Made by a program: the position numbers and the translations under genes | Shown here: in pieces, positions 16,010 to 24,646 of the stretch | Position numbering within the stretch: the stretch's first letter is position 1 | How the letters are laid out: the number at the start of each line of letters is the position of its first letter | Source of the DNA: Pseudomonas sp. B28(2017) | Lineage (GTDB): Bacteria; Pseudomonadota; Gammaproteobacteria; Pseudomonadales; Pseudomonadaceae | Reading direction: 5' to 3' | Length of the DNA: 64,000 nucleotides | Assembly: GCF_002113025.1 (NCBI RefSeq) | Contig: NZ_NEJH01000001.1 | Location: 372,001-436,000, forward strand | The notes under the pieces: model-generated | Database searches by the model: none | Seen by the model: the letters and a program-made list of their open reading frames with translations, nothing else | What the model was told of the DNA's origin: nothing

Positions 16010-16942
16010 ATGCTTCACATCCGAACGCCTTTGATCCTGCACCCTGGCCTGTCGACCCCGACCCGCCGTATCTGGCTGAAACTGGAAAACCTGCAACCTG
16101 GCGGCTCGTTCAAAATACGCGGCATTGGCTTGTTGTGCAGCCGGGCGGCGCAGCAGGGCAAGCGCAAGGTGGTCTGTCCCTCCGGCGGTAACGCGGGACT
16201 GGCCACGGCCATGGCCGCTGCTTGCCTGGGGCTCAAGGCATGCATCGTGGTGCCGCACACCACCCCGCAAAGCACCCGGGCGCGGATCAGCAATACTGGT
16301 GCGGAGGTGATCGTGCACGGCAAGGTCTGGGACGAAGCCAATCAACGGGCGCGGGAACTCGCCCAGGACCCGCGCAGTGAATTCGTGCCGGCCTTCGACC
16401 ACCCGGTGTTATGGGAAGGGCACAGCACCATGGTCGATGAAATCCTTGAAGACTGCCCGCCTGTGGATGTGCTGGTGACATCGGTGGGCGGCGGTGGCTT
16501 GCTGGCGGGGCTGATCACCGGCCTGATTCGTCATCGGCGCACCGATTGCCGCATCGTTGCCTGCGAAACCGAAGGCGCGGCGTCGTTCGCCGCGGCGGTG
16601 GCGGCCGGACACCCGGTCAGACTGCCGAAAATCGACACTGTCGCCACGTCCCTGGGCGCCGCGCAGGTGGCCGCCTGGCCAGTCAAGCACATCGGCGAAT
16701 TCCCTCATGAGTGCGTGGTGCTCAGTGATGATGAGGCGATCATGGGCGTGGTGCGTTACGCCAATGATTTGCGTCAGTTGGTCGAGCCGGCATGCGGCGT
16801 TTCATTGGCGATTGCTTACCTGGATCATCCGGCGATTGCCGACGCCAATGACGTGGTGATCGTGGTGTGCGGTGGGGTGAGTATCAACGCGCAACTGGTG
16901 GCCGGGTGGGCACGCTTGTCCACGGGCACGCACGCCAGGTAG
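16010..16942 (+). CDS. PLP-dependent serine/threonine dehydratase-like enzyme
   Basis: A 310-residue fold-type II PLP enzyme, shorter than biosynthetic IlvA and without an ACT domain. The Schiff-base lysine is Lys35 in GGSFKIRG, the substrate loop is SGGNAGLA (about 58-65), and the phosphate-binding loop is GGGGLLAG (about 157-164). The C-terminal VCGGVSI matches L-serine dehydratase (SDH-type) proteins. It would deaminate L-serine or L-threonine to 2-oxo acid plus ammonia. It stands alone behind the SDR with AGGAG before the ATG. Confidence 0.82.
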   Translation: MLHIRTPLILHPGLSTPTRRIWLKLENLQPGGSFKIRGIGLLCSRAAQQGKRKVVCPSGGNAGLATAMAAACLGLKACIVVPHTTPQSTRARISNTGAEVIVHGKVWDEANQRARELAQDPRSEFVPAFDHPVLWEGHSTMVDEILEDCPPVDVLVTSVGGGGLLAGLITGLIRHRRTDCRIVACETEGAASFAAAVAAGHPVRLPKIDTVATSLGAAQVAAWPVKHIGEFPHECVVLSDDEAIMGVVRYANDLRQLVEPACGVSLAIAYLDHPAIADANDVVIVVCGGVSINAQLVAGWARLSTGTHAR

Positions 16943-16995
16943 GGCCGGAAACGCTATCCCGGTGTCACAAGCCCCACTACTGGCGATGACGATCT

Positions 16996-17316
16996 TCAGT
17001 GATCGGCGGCAACGCCATCCTGGACGAGAATGGCGCGGGCCAGGTCTTCGTCGCTTGCGTTGTTGAGGGCAGGATTGTCCTGACGGATCTTTTTCAATAC
17101 CGCCTCCAGATAGGCACCACGGATCGCACCGCCACTGGCGACGAAGCTGGAGGCATCATCCCGGGCGGGAATCACCAGTTTGTCGTCTTTGAACGTCGAG
17201 TACAGCGAGGCGGAAACCCCGGCCGAGGTGGCGACATCTTCGGCATCCACTTTGGCCAGAGCCGAACCTGCGGGCAAACAAAGTAACAGGGAAGAAATGA
17301 TAAACAAACGGCGCAT
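16996..17316 (-). CDS. DUF2388 periplasmic protein
   Basis: A 106-residue exported protein. Residues 1-20 form a signal peptide (cleaved after ALA). The mature part has the DUF2388 pattern: STFKDDKLVIPARDDASSFVA, then IRGAYLEAVLKKIR and a final ASDEDLARAIL. The family is mainly found in Pseudomonas, often in several copies, and has no known function. GGAGG lies before the ATG at 17316; the frame's upstream ATG is rejected for lack of an RBS. Confidence 0.82.
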   Translation of the reverse strand: MRRLFIISSLLLCLPAGSALAKVDAEDVATSAGVSASLYSTFKDDKLVIPARDDASSFVASGGAIRGAYLEAVLKKIRQDNPALNNASDEDLARAILVQDGVAADH

Positions 17317-17510
17317 GACGGTGTCCTCCGACAGCATGAAGCATTAGGGAAGTACCACATAATTTAGGATGCGCGGCGGTCCCCGAGAGTTCCCCCGGCA
17401 TTGCCGACCCTGCGCATGGACCGGTGACTTCATGGCCTTGCCGCTGGCGATTTTCTCCAGCCTGATCGACTATCCGCAGCGAGGAACGGGACAATAGGGA
17501 GGCCGGGCCG

Positions 17511-18620
17511 TTGAACGTCGATATTCAAAGCGTGGTGATCGGGGCGGGCGTCGTCGGGTTGGCGGTGGCCAGGGCCCTGGCCATGAGCGGGCGGGACGTG
17601 TTGGTGGTCGAGGCGGGTGAGGGCATCGGCACAGGCATCAGTTCGCGTAACTCTGAAGTGATTCATGCCGGCATCTATTACCCGGGGGGCAGCCTCAAGG
17701 CGCAGCTGTGCGTGGAGGGCAAGCAACGTCTCTACGCTTATTGCGACGGGCACGCTGTTGATTACCGGCGCGTGGGCAAGCTGATCGTCGCCACTGATGA
17801 GCAACAGCGCTCGGCTTTGACTCGACTGTTGGAGCAGGGGCGTCTTAATGGCGTTGATGACCTGCAATGGCTGGATGGTGCACAGGCACGGGAGCTCGAA
17901 CCGGCGTTGTCCTGCGTCGCGGCGCTGTGGTCGCCCTCTACCGGCATCGTCGATTCCCACGGGCTGATGCTGGCGCTTCAGGGCGATGCACAGACGTTCG
18001 GAGCGACGCTGGCCTTGCGCACGCCGTTGCTGTCGGCTCGTTGCACTGAACAGGGCTTCGAGCTGCACATGGGCGGCAATCAACCCATGACGCTGGGCTG
18101 TCGCGAATTGATCAATTGCGCGGGGTTGTCCGCTCCCGAGGTGGCGAGCAGCATCGTCGGTCTGCCGGCGCCGTTCATTCCCCGGGCGCATTTGTGCAAG
18201 GGCAGTTATTTCAGTTTCAGCGGCCGGGCACCGTTTCGCCATCTGGTGTATCCGGCCCCGGAGAGCGCGGGGCTGGGTGTGCACATGACGCTCGACCTGG
18301 GCGGGCAGGCGCGCTTCGGGCCGGATGTCGAATGGGTCGAACGCATTGATTACCGCGTCGAACCCCTGCGGGCCGAAGGGTTCTATCAGGCGATCCGCCG
18401 TTATTGGCCGGGTTTGCCGGACAACAGCCTGCAACCGGCCTACAGCGGCATTCGCCCGAAAATCAGCGGGCCGACCGAGCCTGCCGCCGATTTTCTCCTC
18501 AGCGGCTGCACCGAACACGGCGTACCGGGGCTGGTGAATCTGTTCGGCATCGAATCACCGGGGCTGACCGGTTGCCTGGCGCTCGCCGAGCGCGTGGCGG
18601 CGCTGCTGGACGACCGATGA
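17511..18620 (+). CDS. FAD-dependent oxidase, L-2-hydroxyglutarate oxidase (LhgO)-like
   Basis: A 369-residue DAO-fold flavoprotein. The Rossmann motif is [17 protein letters not shown] (about 7-23), followed by [15 protein letters not shown] (about 44-58), which is characteristic of LhgO/YgaF-type L-2-hydroxyacid oxidases. [10 protein letters not shown] lies near the C-terminus. It starts with TTG at 17511, with AGGGAGG upstream. It may oxidise L-2-hydroxyglutarate or a related hydroxy acid; neighbours do not clarify this. Confidence 0.82.
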   Translation: MNVDIQSVVIGAGVVGLAVARALAMSGRDVLVVEAGEGIGTGISSRNSEVIHAGIYYPGGSLKAQLCVEGKQRLYAYCDGHAVDYRRVGKLIVATDEQQRSALTRLLEQGRLNGVDDLQWLDGAQARELEPALSCVAALWSPSTGIVDSHGLMLALQGDAQTFGATLALRTPLLSARCTEQGFELHMGGNQPMTLGCRELINCAGLSAPEVASSIVGLPAPFIPRAHLCKGSYFSFSGRAPFRHLVYPAPESAGLGVHMTLDLGGQARFGPDVEWVERIDYRVEPLRAEGFYQAIRRYWPGLPDNSLQPAYSGIRPKISGPTEPAADFLLSGCTEHGVPGLVNLFGIESPGLTGCLALAERVAALLDDR

Positions 18621-18692
18621 TCAGGGCTGGCGCTGCCTTGCGGGCATCGGGTCTATGCTAGGGAGTGCGCTTACCGCCATCGGAGAATTCTG

Positions 18693-19289
18693 ATGATCAC
18701 CGTACGCACTGCCTGTCTGCTGGCCGATTACAAACGCTGGGCCAATCAGCGACTGTTTGACAGCCTTGCGGCGCTCCCTCCAGGCGAAGTCAAAAAAGAA
18801 CGGGTGTCGGTGTTCAAAAACATGATCGGCACCCTCAATCATGTCTATGTGGTGGATTGCATCTGGCGAGCGCACCTTGAAGGCCGGGGGCATAACTTCA
18901 AGACTTCACACGATCTGCTGCATGCCGATCTTTCCGAACTGCGAATGGCGCAAAAAGAGATCGATCGCTGGTATTGCGACTGGAGCGCCCGGCAAACCGA
19001 TGCCTCCCTGGACAAGCCCGTGGAGTTCACCTTTGTCTCGGGCGAAAGCGGCATCATGAGCGCCGGCGCGATGCTGATGCACGTGGTCAACCACGCCAGC
19101 TATCACCGTGGCTGGGTGGTGCAGATGTACTTCGAGATCCCGGCCATGCCGCCGGTCACCGACATGCCGGTGTACCTGCGCGAGTCCGAGCCGCTGCTGT
19201 TGCGCTCGGTCAACGTGCCGGTAGTGGAGTCGACATGTGCTGTACAATTTTCGAGCGCAACCAGCGTTCTGCCGGATCGTTATCGTTGA
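18693..19289 (+). CDS. DinB-family four-helix-bundle protein
   Basis: A 198-residue DinB/YfiT-fold protein. The metal triad candidates are His50 (GTLNHVYVVD), His134 and His138 in MHVVNHASYHRGW; His130 is also present. DinB-like proteins are often thiol- or metal-dependent transferases/hydrolases. The last 80 bp run through the 3' end of the convergent MexT-like gene. The final residues (after about 170) look like read-on rather than conserved fold. Confidence 0.85.
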   Translation: MITVRTACLLADYKRWANQRLFDSLAALPPGEVKKERVSVFKNMIGTLNHVYVVDCIWRAHLEGRGHNFKTSHDLLHADLSELRMAQKEIDRWYCDWSARQTDASLDKPVEFTFVSGESGIMSAGAMLMHVVNHASYHRGWVVQMYFEIPAMPPVTDMPVYLRESEPLLLRSVNVPVVESTCAVQFSSATSVLPDRYR

Positions 19290-20130
19290 CCCCGTTCCAG
19301 ACCATCGACAATTCGGACAGGTTGATATCAAACGGTGCATCGTCCGCCCGTAACTGGCTGCTGCCTTCGATCAACGCACTGGCCGCGTAATCCGGAACGG
19401 TGGCGAGCATGTCAGTACCCGCCAGCAAGACCCGCAGCCCCGCGAACTGTGGCACCGCCAGCACCACCCGGCGCGAACGGCCGATCCGTGCCAGGTCGTT
19501 GTCGATGGCGCCGCTCAGATCCCCGGAAAACGACACCAGCGCGTGTGGGCGTTCGCAGAACTCGTCCAGGGTCAACGGTCCGGGACGGTCATCGCCGCGC
19601 AGGATCTTCACACTCAAGTCGCGCAATTTCCTGCGCTTGGCGTTGGCCGGCAATTCCGTGGTGTAGCTGATGCCGACGGAAATTTCGCCGCTGGCCAGCA
19701 TTGACGACATCAGCAGGAAATTCACCCGGCGCACCACCACCACGACGTTCTGCGCCTCCTCGCGAATCTGCTTGAGCAGCGGTGGAAACAGCCCGAATTC
19801 GGCGTCGTCGGACAGGCCGATGCGAAACACGTCGCGACTGGTGGAGGGCTCGAAATCCTTGGCCCGGCTGACCGCTCCGGAAATGGTGTCCATCGCCGGC
19901 TGCAATTCCTTGAGAATCTGCAGTGCCCTCGGGGTCGGCTCCAGGGTTCGTCCGTTGCGCACCAGCAACGGGTCGTCGAACAGATCGCGCAACTTTGCCA
20001 GCGACGCGCTGACAGCGGGCTGGCCGAGGAACAGCTTTTCCCCGGCCCGGGTCAGGTTCTTCTCGAACATCAGGGTTTCGAAAATCACCAGCAGGTTCAT
20101 GTCCACGCGGCGCAGGTCGTTGCGGTTCAT
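19210..20130 (-). CDS. MexT-like LysR transcriptional regulator
   Basis: A 306-residue LysR protein whose whole length resembles MexT, the activator of the mexEF-oprN efflux operon, as I remember it: start MNRNDLRRVDMNLLVIFETL, EKLFLGQPAVSASLAKLR in the HTH, LASGEISVGISYT, PHALVSFSGDLSG, and C-terminal NDNDPAERWLRSKI. No mexEF-oprN or mexS gene is in the window, so this may be a MexT paralog or a relocated copy. Its 3' end overlaps the DinB gene by 80 bp in antisense. Confidence 0.85.
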   Translation of the reverse strand: MNRNDLRRVDMNLLVIFETLMFEKNLTRAGEKLFLGQPAVSASLAKLRDLFDDPLLVRNGRTLEPTPRALQILKELQPAMDTISGAVSRAKDFEPSTSRDVFRIGLSDDAEFGLFPPLLKQIREEAQNVVVVVRRVNFLLMSSMLASGEISVGISYTTELPANAKRRKLRDLSVKILRGDDRPGPLTLDEFCERPHALVSFSGDLSGAIDNDLARIGRSRRVVLAVPQFAGLRVLLAGTDMLATVPDYAASALIEGSSQLRADDAPFDINLSELSMVWNGVNDNDPAERWLRSKIVQHMSTPLPAR

Positions 20131-20205
20131 GCCGGGGTTCTCGGTGTTTTTTGAGTCTTCTCAGTAAAGCACCAAACCCTGCGGAATCTAGAATTCGCTG
20201 ATGAC

Positions 20206-20311
20206 CTGTGGGAGCGAGCTTGCTCCGGGCGGCGTTCCGACGATAGCGGTGTGTCAGTCACATGGATGTTGGATGTGCTGCCGCCATCGCGAGCAAGCTC
20301 GCTCACACAGG
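20206..20311. repeat. REP pair (BIME)
   Basis: REP cores in inverted order: CTGTGGGAGCGAGCTTGCTC at 20206 and GCGAGCAAGCTCGCTCACAC near 20289-20308, with a CGGGCGGCGTTCCGACGAT spacer typical of these units. It lies between the MexT-like start region and the histidine kinase stop. Confidence 0.85.
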
Positions 20312-20338
20312 TTTTGTGTCAGTTCAGGCAGATTTGTA

Positions 20339-21742
20339 TCAGGCCTGCGGTATCAAACTCTCCCGACAATCGAGCACCAGCCGCGCACCACCCAGTTCGC
20401 TGCTCCCCACCTCCAGCGTAAACCCGTGCAGGCTGACAATCGCCGCGACGATGGACAGCCCCAGCCCGAAGCCGCTTTTCTGATTGCCCGCCTCGGCGCG
20501 ATAGAAACGCTGGAACACCGCTTCACGTTCCGCTTCGGGAATGCCCGGGCCGGAGTCGAGCACTTCGATTCGCGTGTGCCCGCCATCATTGACCCCGCGC
20601 AAGATCACCGCGCCGCCGGGCGGGGTGAATTTGATCGAGTTGCTCAACAGGTTCGCCACGGCTTCGAACAGCAGTGCCCGGTCGCCATTGAGGGGGGGCA
20701 ACGACGTGGGCAGGTGCAGTTGGAACACCAGGCCGTCGTCTTCCGCCAGGGGCAGATAGAACTCATGCAGCTCCTGCAACAACGCCACCGGGTCCAGTTG
20801 CACGAAACCGGAGCGGCGCTGGCGGTCTTCCAGTTCGGAAATCCGCAGCAAGCCACGGAAACGCGCCATCAACGTATCGGCCTCGGCCAGCACCAGGTCC
20901 AGTTGCATGGCTTGCGGTGAACCTTCGCCGGCTTGCTGCTGCATGCGGTAAAGCTGTGCGCGCAGGCGGGTCAGGGGCGTGCGCAGGTCATGGGCGATGT
21001 TGTCGCATACGCCCTTGACCTCGTTCATCAAGCGCTCGATGCGTTCGAGCATGGCGTTGACGATGGCGGCGAGCATGTCCAGTTCGTCACGCCGATTGGA
21101 CAGTGGCAAACGCCGGCTCAGGTCGCCAGCGACAATGGCTTCGGCGCTGGCCTGGATCGCGCGAATGCGTCGCAGCGGCCGGCGCCGCAGCAGATACCAG
21201 CCGACGATGCCTGGCACGATGGTCAGGGTCACGCCCCAGAACAGGGCGTGAAGGATGATTCGGGTCACGGCGAACAGCGAACCGTTGTCGCGCACCAGCA
21301 CCAGCCAGCGGCCGTCGAGGGTGGGGGTCGCCACGGCATCGCAACTGTCGGCGGGCAGCGTCTGCTCGCCGCTGTCGTCAGAGGCGTCGCAGTCGCGGAG
21401 CGTGTGGATCCTGCCGTCGAGCGGCAAGCCGTCCGGAATGTAGCGCAGGGCGCCGCTGAGGTAACGGTGCCGGGCGTCGAACAGGCCGTAGGCGTCGATG
21501 CCGCGGATGTCGAAGGTCATGCTCACGGCGAGGGCGTCCACCAGTTGTTCGCCCGAGAAACGCGAGAACAGGTGCTGGCGTTGCATCAGCGAATGCTTGG
21601 CCAGGTTGTCCAGGTAAGCGGAAACCTCGTAGTACATGACCCCCATGAGAATCCCGCTCCAGATCACGAACAGCGAACTGTAGAGCGCCAGCAGACGGCT
21701 GCTGGAGGAGCGCCAGCCTTTAGACGGGTTCGGCAATGACAT
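20339..21742 (-). CDS. Sensor histidine kinase
   Basis: A 467-residue membrane kinase. TM1 is about 16-38 and TM2 about 163-185, enclosing a periplasmic sensor of about 125 residues that contains an unusual acidic/Cys stretch (RDCDASDDSGE...ADSCD, 116-135). HAMP follows (about 186-240). The phospho-accepting histidine is His251 in DNIAHDLRTPLTRL, followed by N and G boxes (NLLSNSIKF; DSGPGIPEAE) and GFGLGLSIV. It overlaps its response regulator by 23 bp. The two periplasmic cysteines (118, 134) could form a disulfide or sense redox/metal. Confidence 0.9.
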   Translation of the reverse strand: MSLPNPSKGWRSSSSRLLALYSSLFVIWSGILMGVMYYEVSAYLDNLAKHSLMQRQHLFSRFSGEQLVDALAVSMTFDIRGIDAYGLFDARHRYLSGALRYIPDGLPLDGRIHTLRDCDASDDSGEQTLPADSCDAVATPTLDGRWLVLVRDNGSLFAVTRIILHALFWGVTLTIVPGIVGWYLLRRRPLRRIRAIQASAEAIVAGDLSRRLPLSNRRDELDMLAAIVNAMLERIERLMNEVKGVCDNIAHDLRTPLTRLRAQLYRMQQQAGEGSPQAMQLDLVLAEADTLMARFRGLLRISELEDRQRRSGFVQLDPVALLQELHEFYLPLAEDDGLVFQLHLPTSLPPLNGDRALLFEAVANLLSNSIKFTPPGGAVILRGVNDGGHTRIEVLDSGPGIPEAEREAVFQRFYRAEAGNQKSGFGLGLSIVAAIVSLHGFTLEVGSSELGGARLVLDCRESLIPQA

Positions 21743-22403
21743 AACCCGAGCCTCGCACGGTCCGAATCAGTGGGACATTGCCAGGCGGGTCGATCTTCTT
21801 GCGCAGACGGCCGATGTGGACGTCGATCAGGTTGGTGCCGGGGTCGAAGTGGTAACCCCAGACTTCCTCGAAAATCATCATCCGCGAGAGGATTTGCCCG
21901 GTATTGCGCATCAGGAATTCCAGCAGTTTGTATTCGGTGGGCAATAGCGTCAGCAGTTGACCGTCGCGGCTGGCTTCGTGGCTGATCAGGTTCAACTCCA
22001 GGTCTGCCACCCGAAGGGTGGTGGCCTGGGCGGTCACGGTATTCTGCCGGCGCAGCAGGACTTCGACCCGGGCAGCCATTTCATCGGTGGCGAAGGGTTT
22101 GGTCAGGTAGTCGTCGCCGCCGGCGCGCAAGCCGCGCACGCGTTCATCGACGTCGGACAGCGCGCTGATCATCAGGATCGGCGTGGCCACGCCCATGGTC
22201 CGCAGCGTGGTGACAATCGCCAGGCCATCGAGCCCGGGCAACATGCGGTCGAGGGTGATCAGGTCATAATTGCCGCTGACCGCACGCTCCAGCCCTTCGC
22301 GGCCATTGTCGACCCAGTCGACGTCGAGGCCGTGGCTACTCAGTTCGGCGACAATTTCCCGGGCGGTCACGGCGTCGTCTTCGATGGTCAAGATGCGGGT
22401 CAT
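21720..22403 (-). CDS. OmpR-family response regulator
   Basis: A 227-residue regulator with receiver domain 1-115 (phosphoacceptor Asp52 in LITLDRMLPG, acidic Asp9/Asp10, Lys102 in YLTKPF) and a winged-helix DNA-binding domain about 125-225 (LLPTEYKLLEFLMRNTGQIL, VHIGRLRKKID). It is first in the leftward operon with its kinase and is divergent from a Cys-rich secreted protein, which is a plausible target. Confidence 0.9.
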   Translation of the reverse strand: MTRILTIEDDAVTAREIVAELSSHGLDVDWVDNGREGLERAVSGNYDLITLDRMLPGLDGLAIVTTLRTMGVATPILMISALSDVDERVRGLRAGGDDYLTKPFATDEMAARVEVLLRRQNTVTAQATTLRVADLELNLISHEASRDGQLLTLLPTEYKLLEFLMRNTGQILSRMMIFEEVWGYHFDPGTNLIDVHIGRLRKKIDPPGNVPLIRTVRGSGYVIAEPV

Positions 22404-22548
22404 AGGGCTGGCCTGATTAAATGTTCACAACGTTGTGCGGCATTTTGCCAAGAAATGGTCGCGACTTAATAAATTAACTTTCATCTGGCCTGGGGCGCTG
22501 TTCGCAACATTGATATCATTGGGCCATGACTTTAATAGGGGCTGCATT

Positions 22549-22884
22549 GTGCGTAACTCGATCCGCTGCGGCTGGATGCCGGTCTGTCTGTTGCTGTTCA
22601 CTGTTTTCAGTTCATCTGCCTGGGCAGGCAATACACCCTGCTCCGGCAAGAAGGGTGGAATCGATCGATGCGACGGCGATCTGTTCCTGTGTAATGACGG
22701 CTCCATCAGCGGGTCGAAAAAAAGTTGCTCGGCAATGTTTGGCGGTCAAAGCCAGGCGCGACCGCAAGCGTTTGTCCAGGACCCGCAGGGTTGCACCTGT
22801 GGCACCGGTTCGTTTTGTACCGGGCCCAGAGGCGGCGTTTACTGCCTGACCCCCAGTGGTAATAAAAGCTACAAGCGCAAATAA
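22549..22884 (+). CDS. Small secreted cysteine-rich protein of unknown function
   Basis: A 111-residue protein starting at GTG 22549 with AGGGG 8 nt upstream. The frame is open from 22435, but the signal peptide (about 1-26, cleaved after AWA) sits at this start. The mature chain has eight cysteines (31, 41, 48, 60, 82, 84, 90, 99), which suggests four disulfides. CSGKKGGIDRC and the C-terminal CTCGTGSFCTGPRGGVYC are the notable blocks. I do not recognise an experimentally defined family. It is divergent from an OmpR/kinase pair whose sensor also carries periplasmic Cys. Confidence 0.75.
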   Translation: MRNSIRCGWMPVCLLLFTVFSSSAWAGNTPCSGKKGGIDRCDGDLFLCNDGSISGSKKSCSAMFGGQSQARPQAFVQDPQGCTCGTGSFCTGPRGGVYCLTPSGNKSYKRK

Positions 22885-22901
22885 CCAATGCAATAAACCC
22901 G

Positions 22902-23012
22902 TCGAAGCAAGTTCGCTCCCACAATGGATTGATGTCGAACACAAAGTCCGCGTATGACAGAAATTTCTGTGGGAGAGAGCTTGCTCCGGGCGGAGTTCCG
23001 ACAATGACGGCA
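22902..23012. repeat. REP pair
   Basis: REP cores at about 22904-22922 (AAGCAAGTTCGCTCCCACA) and 22966-23008 (TGTGGGAGAGAGCTTGCTCC with the CGGGCGGAGTTCCGACAATG tail) in inverted order behind the secreted protein gene. Confidence 0.8.
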
Positions 23013-23032
23013 GTTCAGGCGATATGAATCTG

Positions 23033-23638
23033 TCAGTCAATCGGCGTACTGACAAACACCCCAAGCCTTTCGGCATACGCCGTGAACGCGGCGATCCGCG
23101 GGAACTGCGCCGCACTCACCTGATCCGGCACCACCAGGTTGGTAAAGCTCCAGGCCACGGCGAGGGTGATACCGTCCTGCTCAATCGAACCGTCAGTCTT
23201 CAGCGGCTGCTTTTCCAGCTCCCGCTCCAGCGCGCAATAGGCTGCTGTCAGCTGTCCTTCGACCCGCTGCACCCAAGGTTCGAATTGAATCTCCGCCGGC
23301 CGCAGGTTGCGCTCATAGTAAAGCTGCACGGACTTTTCGCTGGCGGCCAACGCCAGGCCAATCAGGCGCAACGCGCGCAGGCGCTGACCCGGTTCGGCGG
23401 GCATCAGGCTGTTATCAGCCAGGGTTTCCAGGTAGTCGATGATCAGTGTCGAATCCATCAACACCTCACCGTTATCCAGCACCAGTGTGGGCGCCTTGAC
23501 CACCGGGTTGATCTGTCGGAATTGTTCGAAGTGGCGGAACACCGAGACCGACTGATGTTCCAGCGTGATTCCCAGGCATTTGGCAGAAATGGCGGCGCGT
23601 CTTACATAGGGCGAATCCAGCATACCGATCAGCTTCAT
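23033..23638 (-). CDS. Glutathione S-transferase family protein
   Basis: A 201-residue GST. The thioredoxin-like N-terminal domain is about 1-80, with MKLIGMLDSPYVRRAAISAK (Ser9/Pro10 at the start of helix 1 as candidate GSH-activating residues) and the cis-Pro/ATP-like VKAPTLVLDNGEVLMDST stretch (about 48-65). The helical C-terminal domain fills 90-200. It stands alone; the xenobiotic or stress substrate is unknown. Confidence 0.88.
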   Translation of the reverse strand: MKLIGMLDSPYVRRAAISAKCLGITLEHQSVSVFRHFEQFRQINPVVKAPTLVLDNGEVLMDSTLIIDYLETLADNSLMPAEPGQRLRALRLIGLALAASEKSVQLYYERNLRPAEIQFEPWVQRVEGQLTAAYCALERELEKQPLKTDGSIEQDGITLAVAWSFTNLVVPDQVSAAQFPRIAAFTAYAERLGVFVSTPID

Positions 23639-24008
23639 GGTCCTTTCCTTTATATGGCCATTTAGGGAGGGACAACCTTAGCTGAGGTTCGCAACCCTGC
23701 AAATGACCGTGAATAATGGCCGGTGCGAGCCGTTTGTCTTCTATATACAGCCGCTCGATTGAATTTCTTGCTATAAACGCACTCCGATTACCGCCTCAAA
23801 GCCTGCCGTAGAGCATTTTCAGGGCTTTGTCGGACAAATTCGCTGTCTTTTCAGTTGCTGAGGCCTCAAGTCGGCCTTAGACTGCCGCCCCTCGTAAATT
23901 GAGTGCCGGGTGGCGCTTGGAACAAACGGCGCCTTTCCGATGGCCTGCCCAGGTCTGCCGGAACGCTCCCTAATTCGCCTTAATGCACGTTTTTTTATAG
24001 AGATATCA
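23639..24008. other. Intergenic region upstream of the DksA-like gene
   Basis: About 370 bp without a convincing gene. It holds the GST promoter side, an imperfect dyad CTGAGGCC/GGCCTTAG near 23860-23882, and an AT-rich stretch (TTTTTTTATAGAGATATC) directly before the DksA-like ATG. I looked for a Zur-type palindrome because DksA2 genes are zinc-regulated, and saw no clear one. Confidence 0.5.
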
Positions 24009-24413
24009 ATGACAAAGGACAAGTTGCTGGCCATGCCGGCGGATGACTACATGAATGCCGAGCAACATGCTTTTTTCTCCGAGCTGTTGCAGAACATGAA
24101 AGTCGAAACCCATGAGCGCATCGAACAGAACCGCATCGCCATCGAAAGCCTGGACACCCCGGCCGATCCGGCTGACGCGGCTTCGGTCGAAGAAGAGCGC
24201 ACCTGGCTGGTGAACGCGATCGATCGCGACCAGCGCATGCTGCCTCAGTTGGAACAAGCGCTGGAACGCATCAAGGAAGACAGCTTCGGCTGGTGCGACG
24301 ACAGCGGCGAGCCAATTGGTCTCAAGCGCCTGCTGATCAGCCCGACCACCAAATACTGCATCGAAGCTCAGGAACGTCACGAGCAAATCGACAAGCACCA
24401 GCGTCAGGCCTGA
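24009..24413 (+). CDS. DksA/TraR-family regulator with degenerate zinc finger (DksA2-like)
   Basis: A 134-residue DksA paralog. The N-terminal LLAMPADDYMNAEQHAFF segment and the coiled coil (about 33-90), including the tip-type DPADAAS (53-59), match DksA proteins that bind the RNA polymerase secondary channel. In the C4 zinc finger only two of four cysteines remain (Cys96 with Ser99 in CDDS, Cys117 with Ala120 in CIEA). This C-S/C-A pattern is like the zinc-independent DksA2 of P. aeruginosa. ATG 24009 is chosen by family start; the frame extends upstream but with non-family sequence. The RBS is weak. Expected role: ppGpp-linked transcription control, perhaps under zinc limitation. Confidence 0.82.
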   Translation: MTKDKLLAMPADDYMNAEQHAFFSELLQNMKVETHERIEQNRIAIESLDTPADPADAASVEEERTWLVNAIDRDQRMLPQLEQALERIKEDSFGWCDDSGEPIGLKRLLISPTTKYCIEAQERHEQIDKHQRQA

Positions 24414-24421
24414 TTCTGCGA

Positions 24422-24446
24422 GGCAGCCCTTTTGCTCCGGGCTGCC
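24422..24446 (+). terminator. Hairpin behind the DksA-like gene
   Basis: GGCAGCCC (24422-24429) and GGGCTGCC (24439-24446) form an 8-bp perfect stem starting 8 nt after the stop codon, followed by TTGA. The U tract is weak, so termination may be inefficient. Confidence 0.5.
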
Positions 24447-24450
24447 TTGA

Positions 24451-24520
24451 AAAGATCGCAGCCTGCGGTAACGCCTACACATGGAAGTAGGTGCTGCCGC
24501 AGGCTGCGATCTTTGTTTTC
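24451..24520. repeat. Long palindrome (GATCGCAGCCTGCGG type), possible bidirectional terminator
   Basis: AAAGATCGCAGCCTGCGG (24451-24468) and its exact complement (24497-24514) form an 18-bp perfect stem around a loop with a further CCTAC/GTAGG pairing. The right side is followed by GTTTTC. This is a second REP class, distinct from the GGGAGCGAGC type. Confidence 0.75.
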
Positions 24521-24646
24521 TACTGTCTTCGATTTCCCGATTCTTCTATTGATCTGCTGCAACGTTCGCGACTAAAGGCTCATGGATAATGGCTTTATGG
24601 TGGCGTTTAATGCGAAGACAACAATTAGAAACTTTCCGGGGTGACG

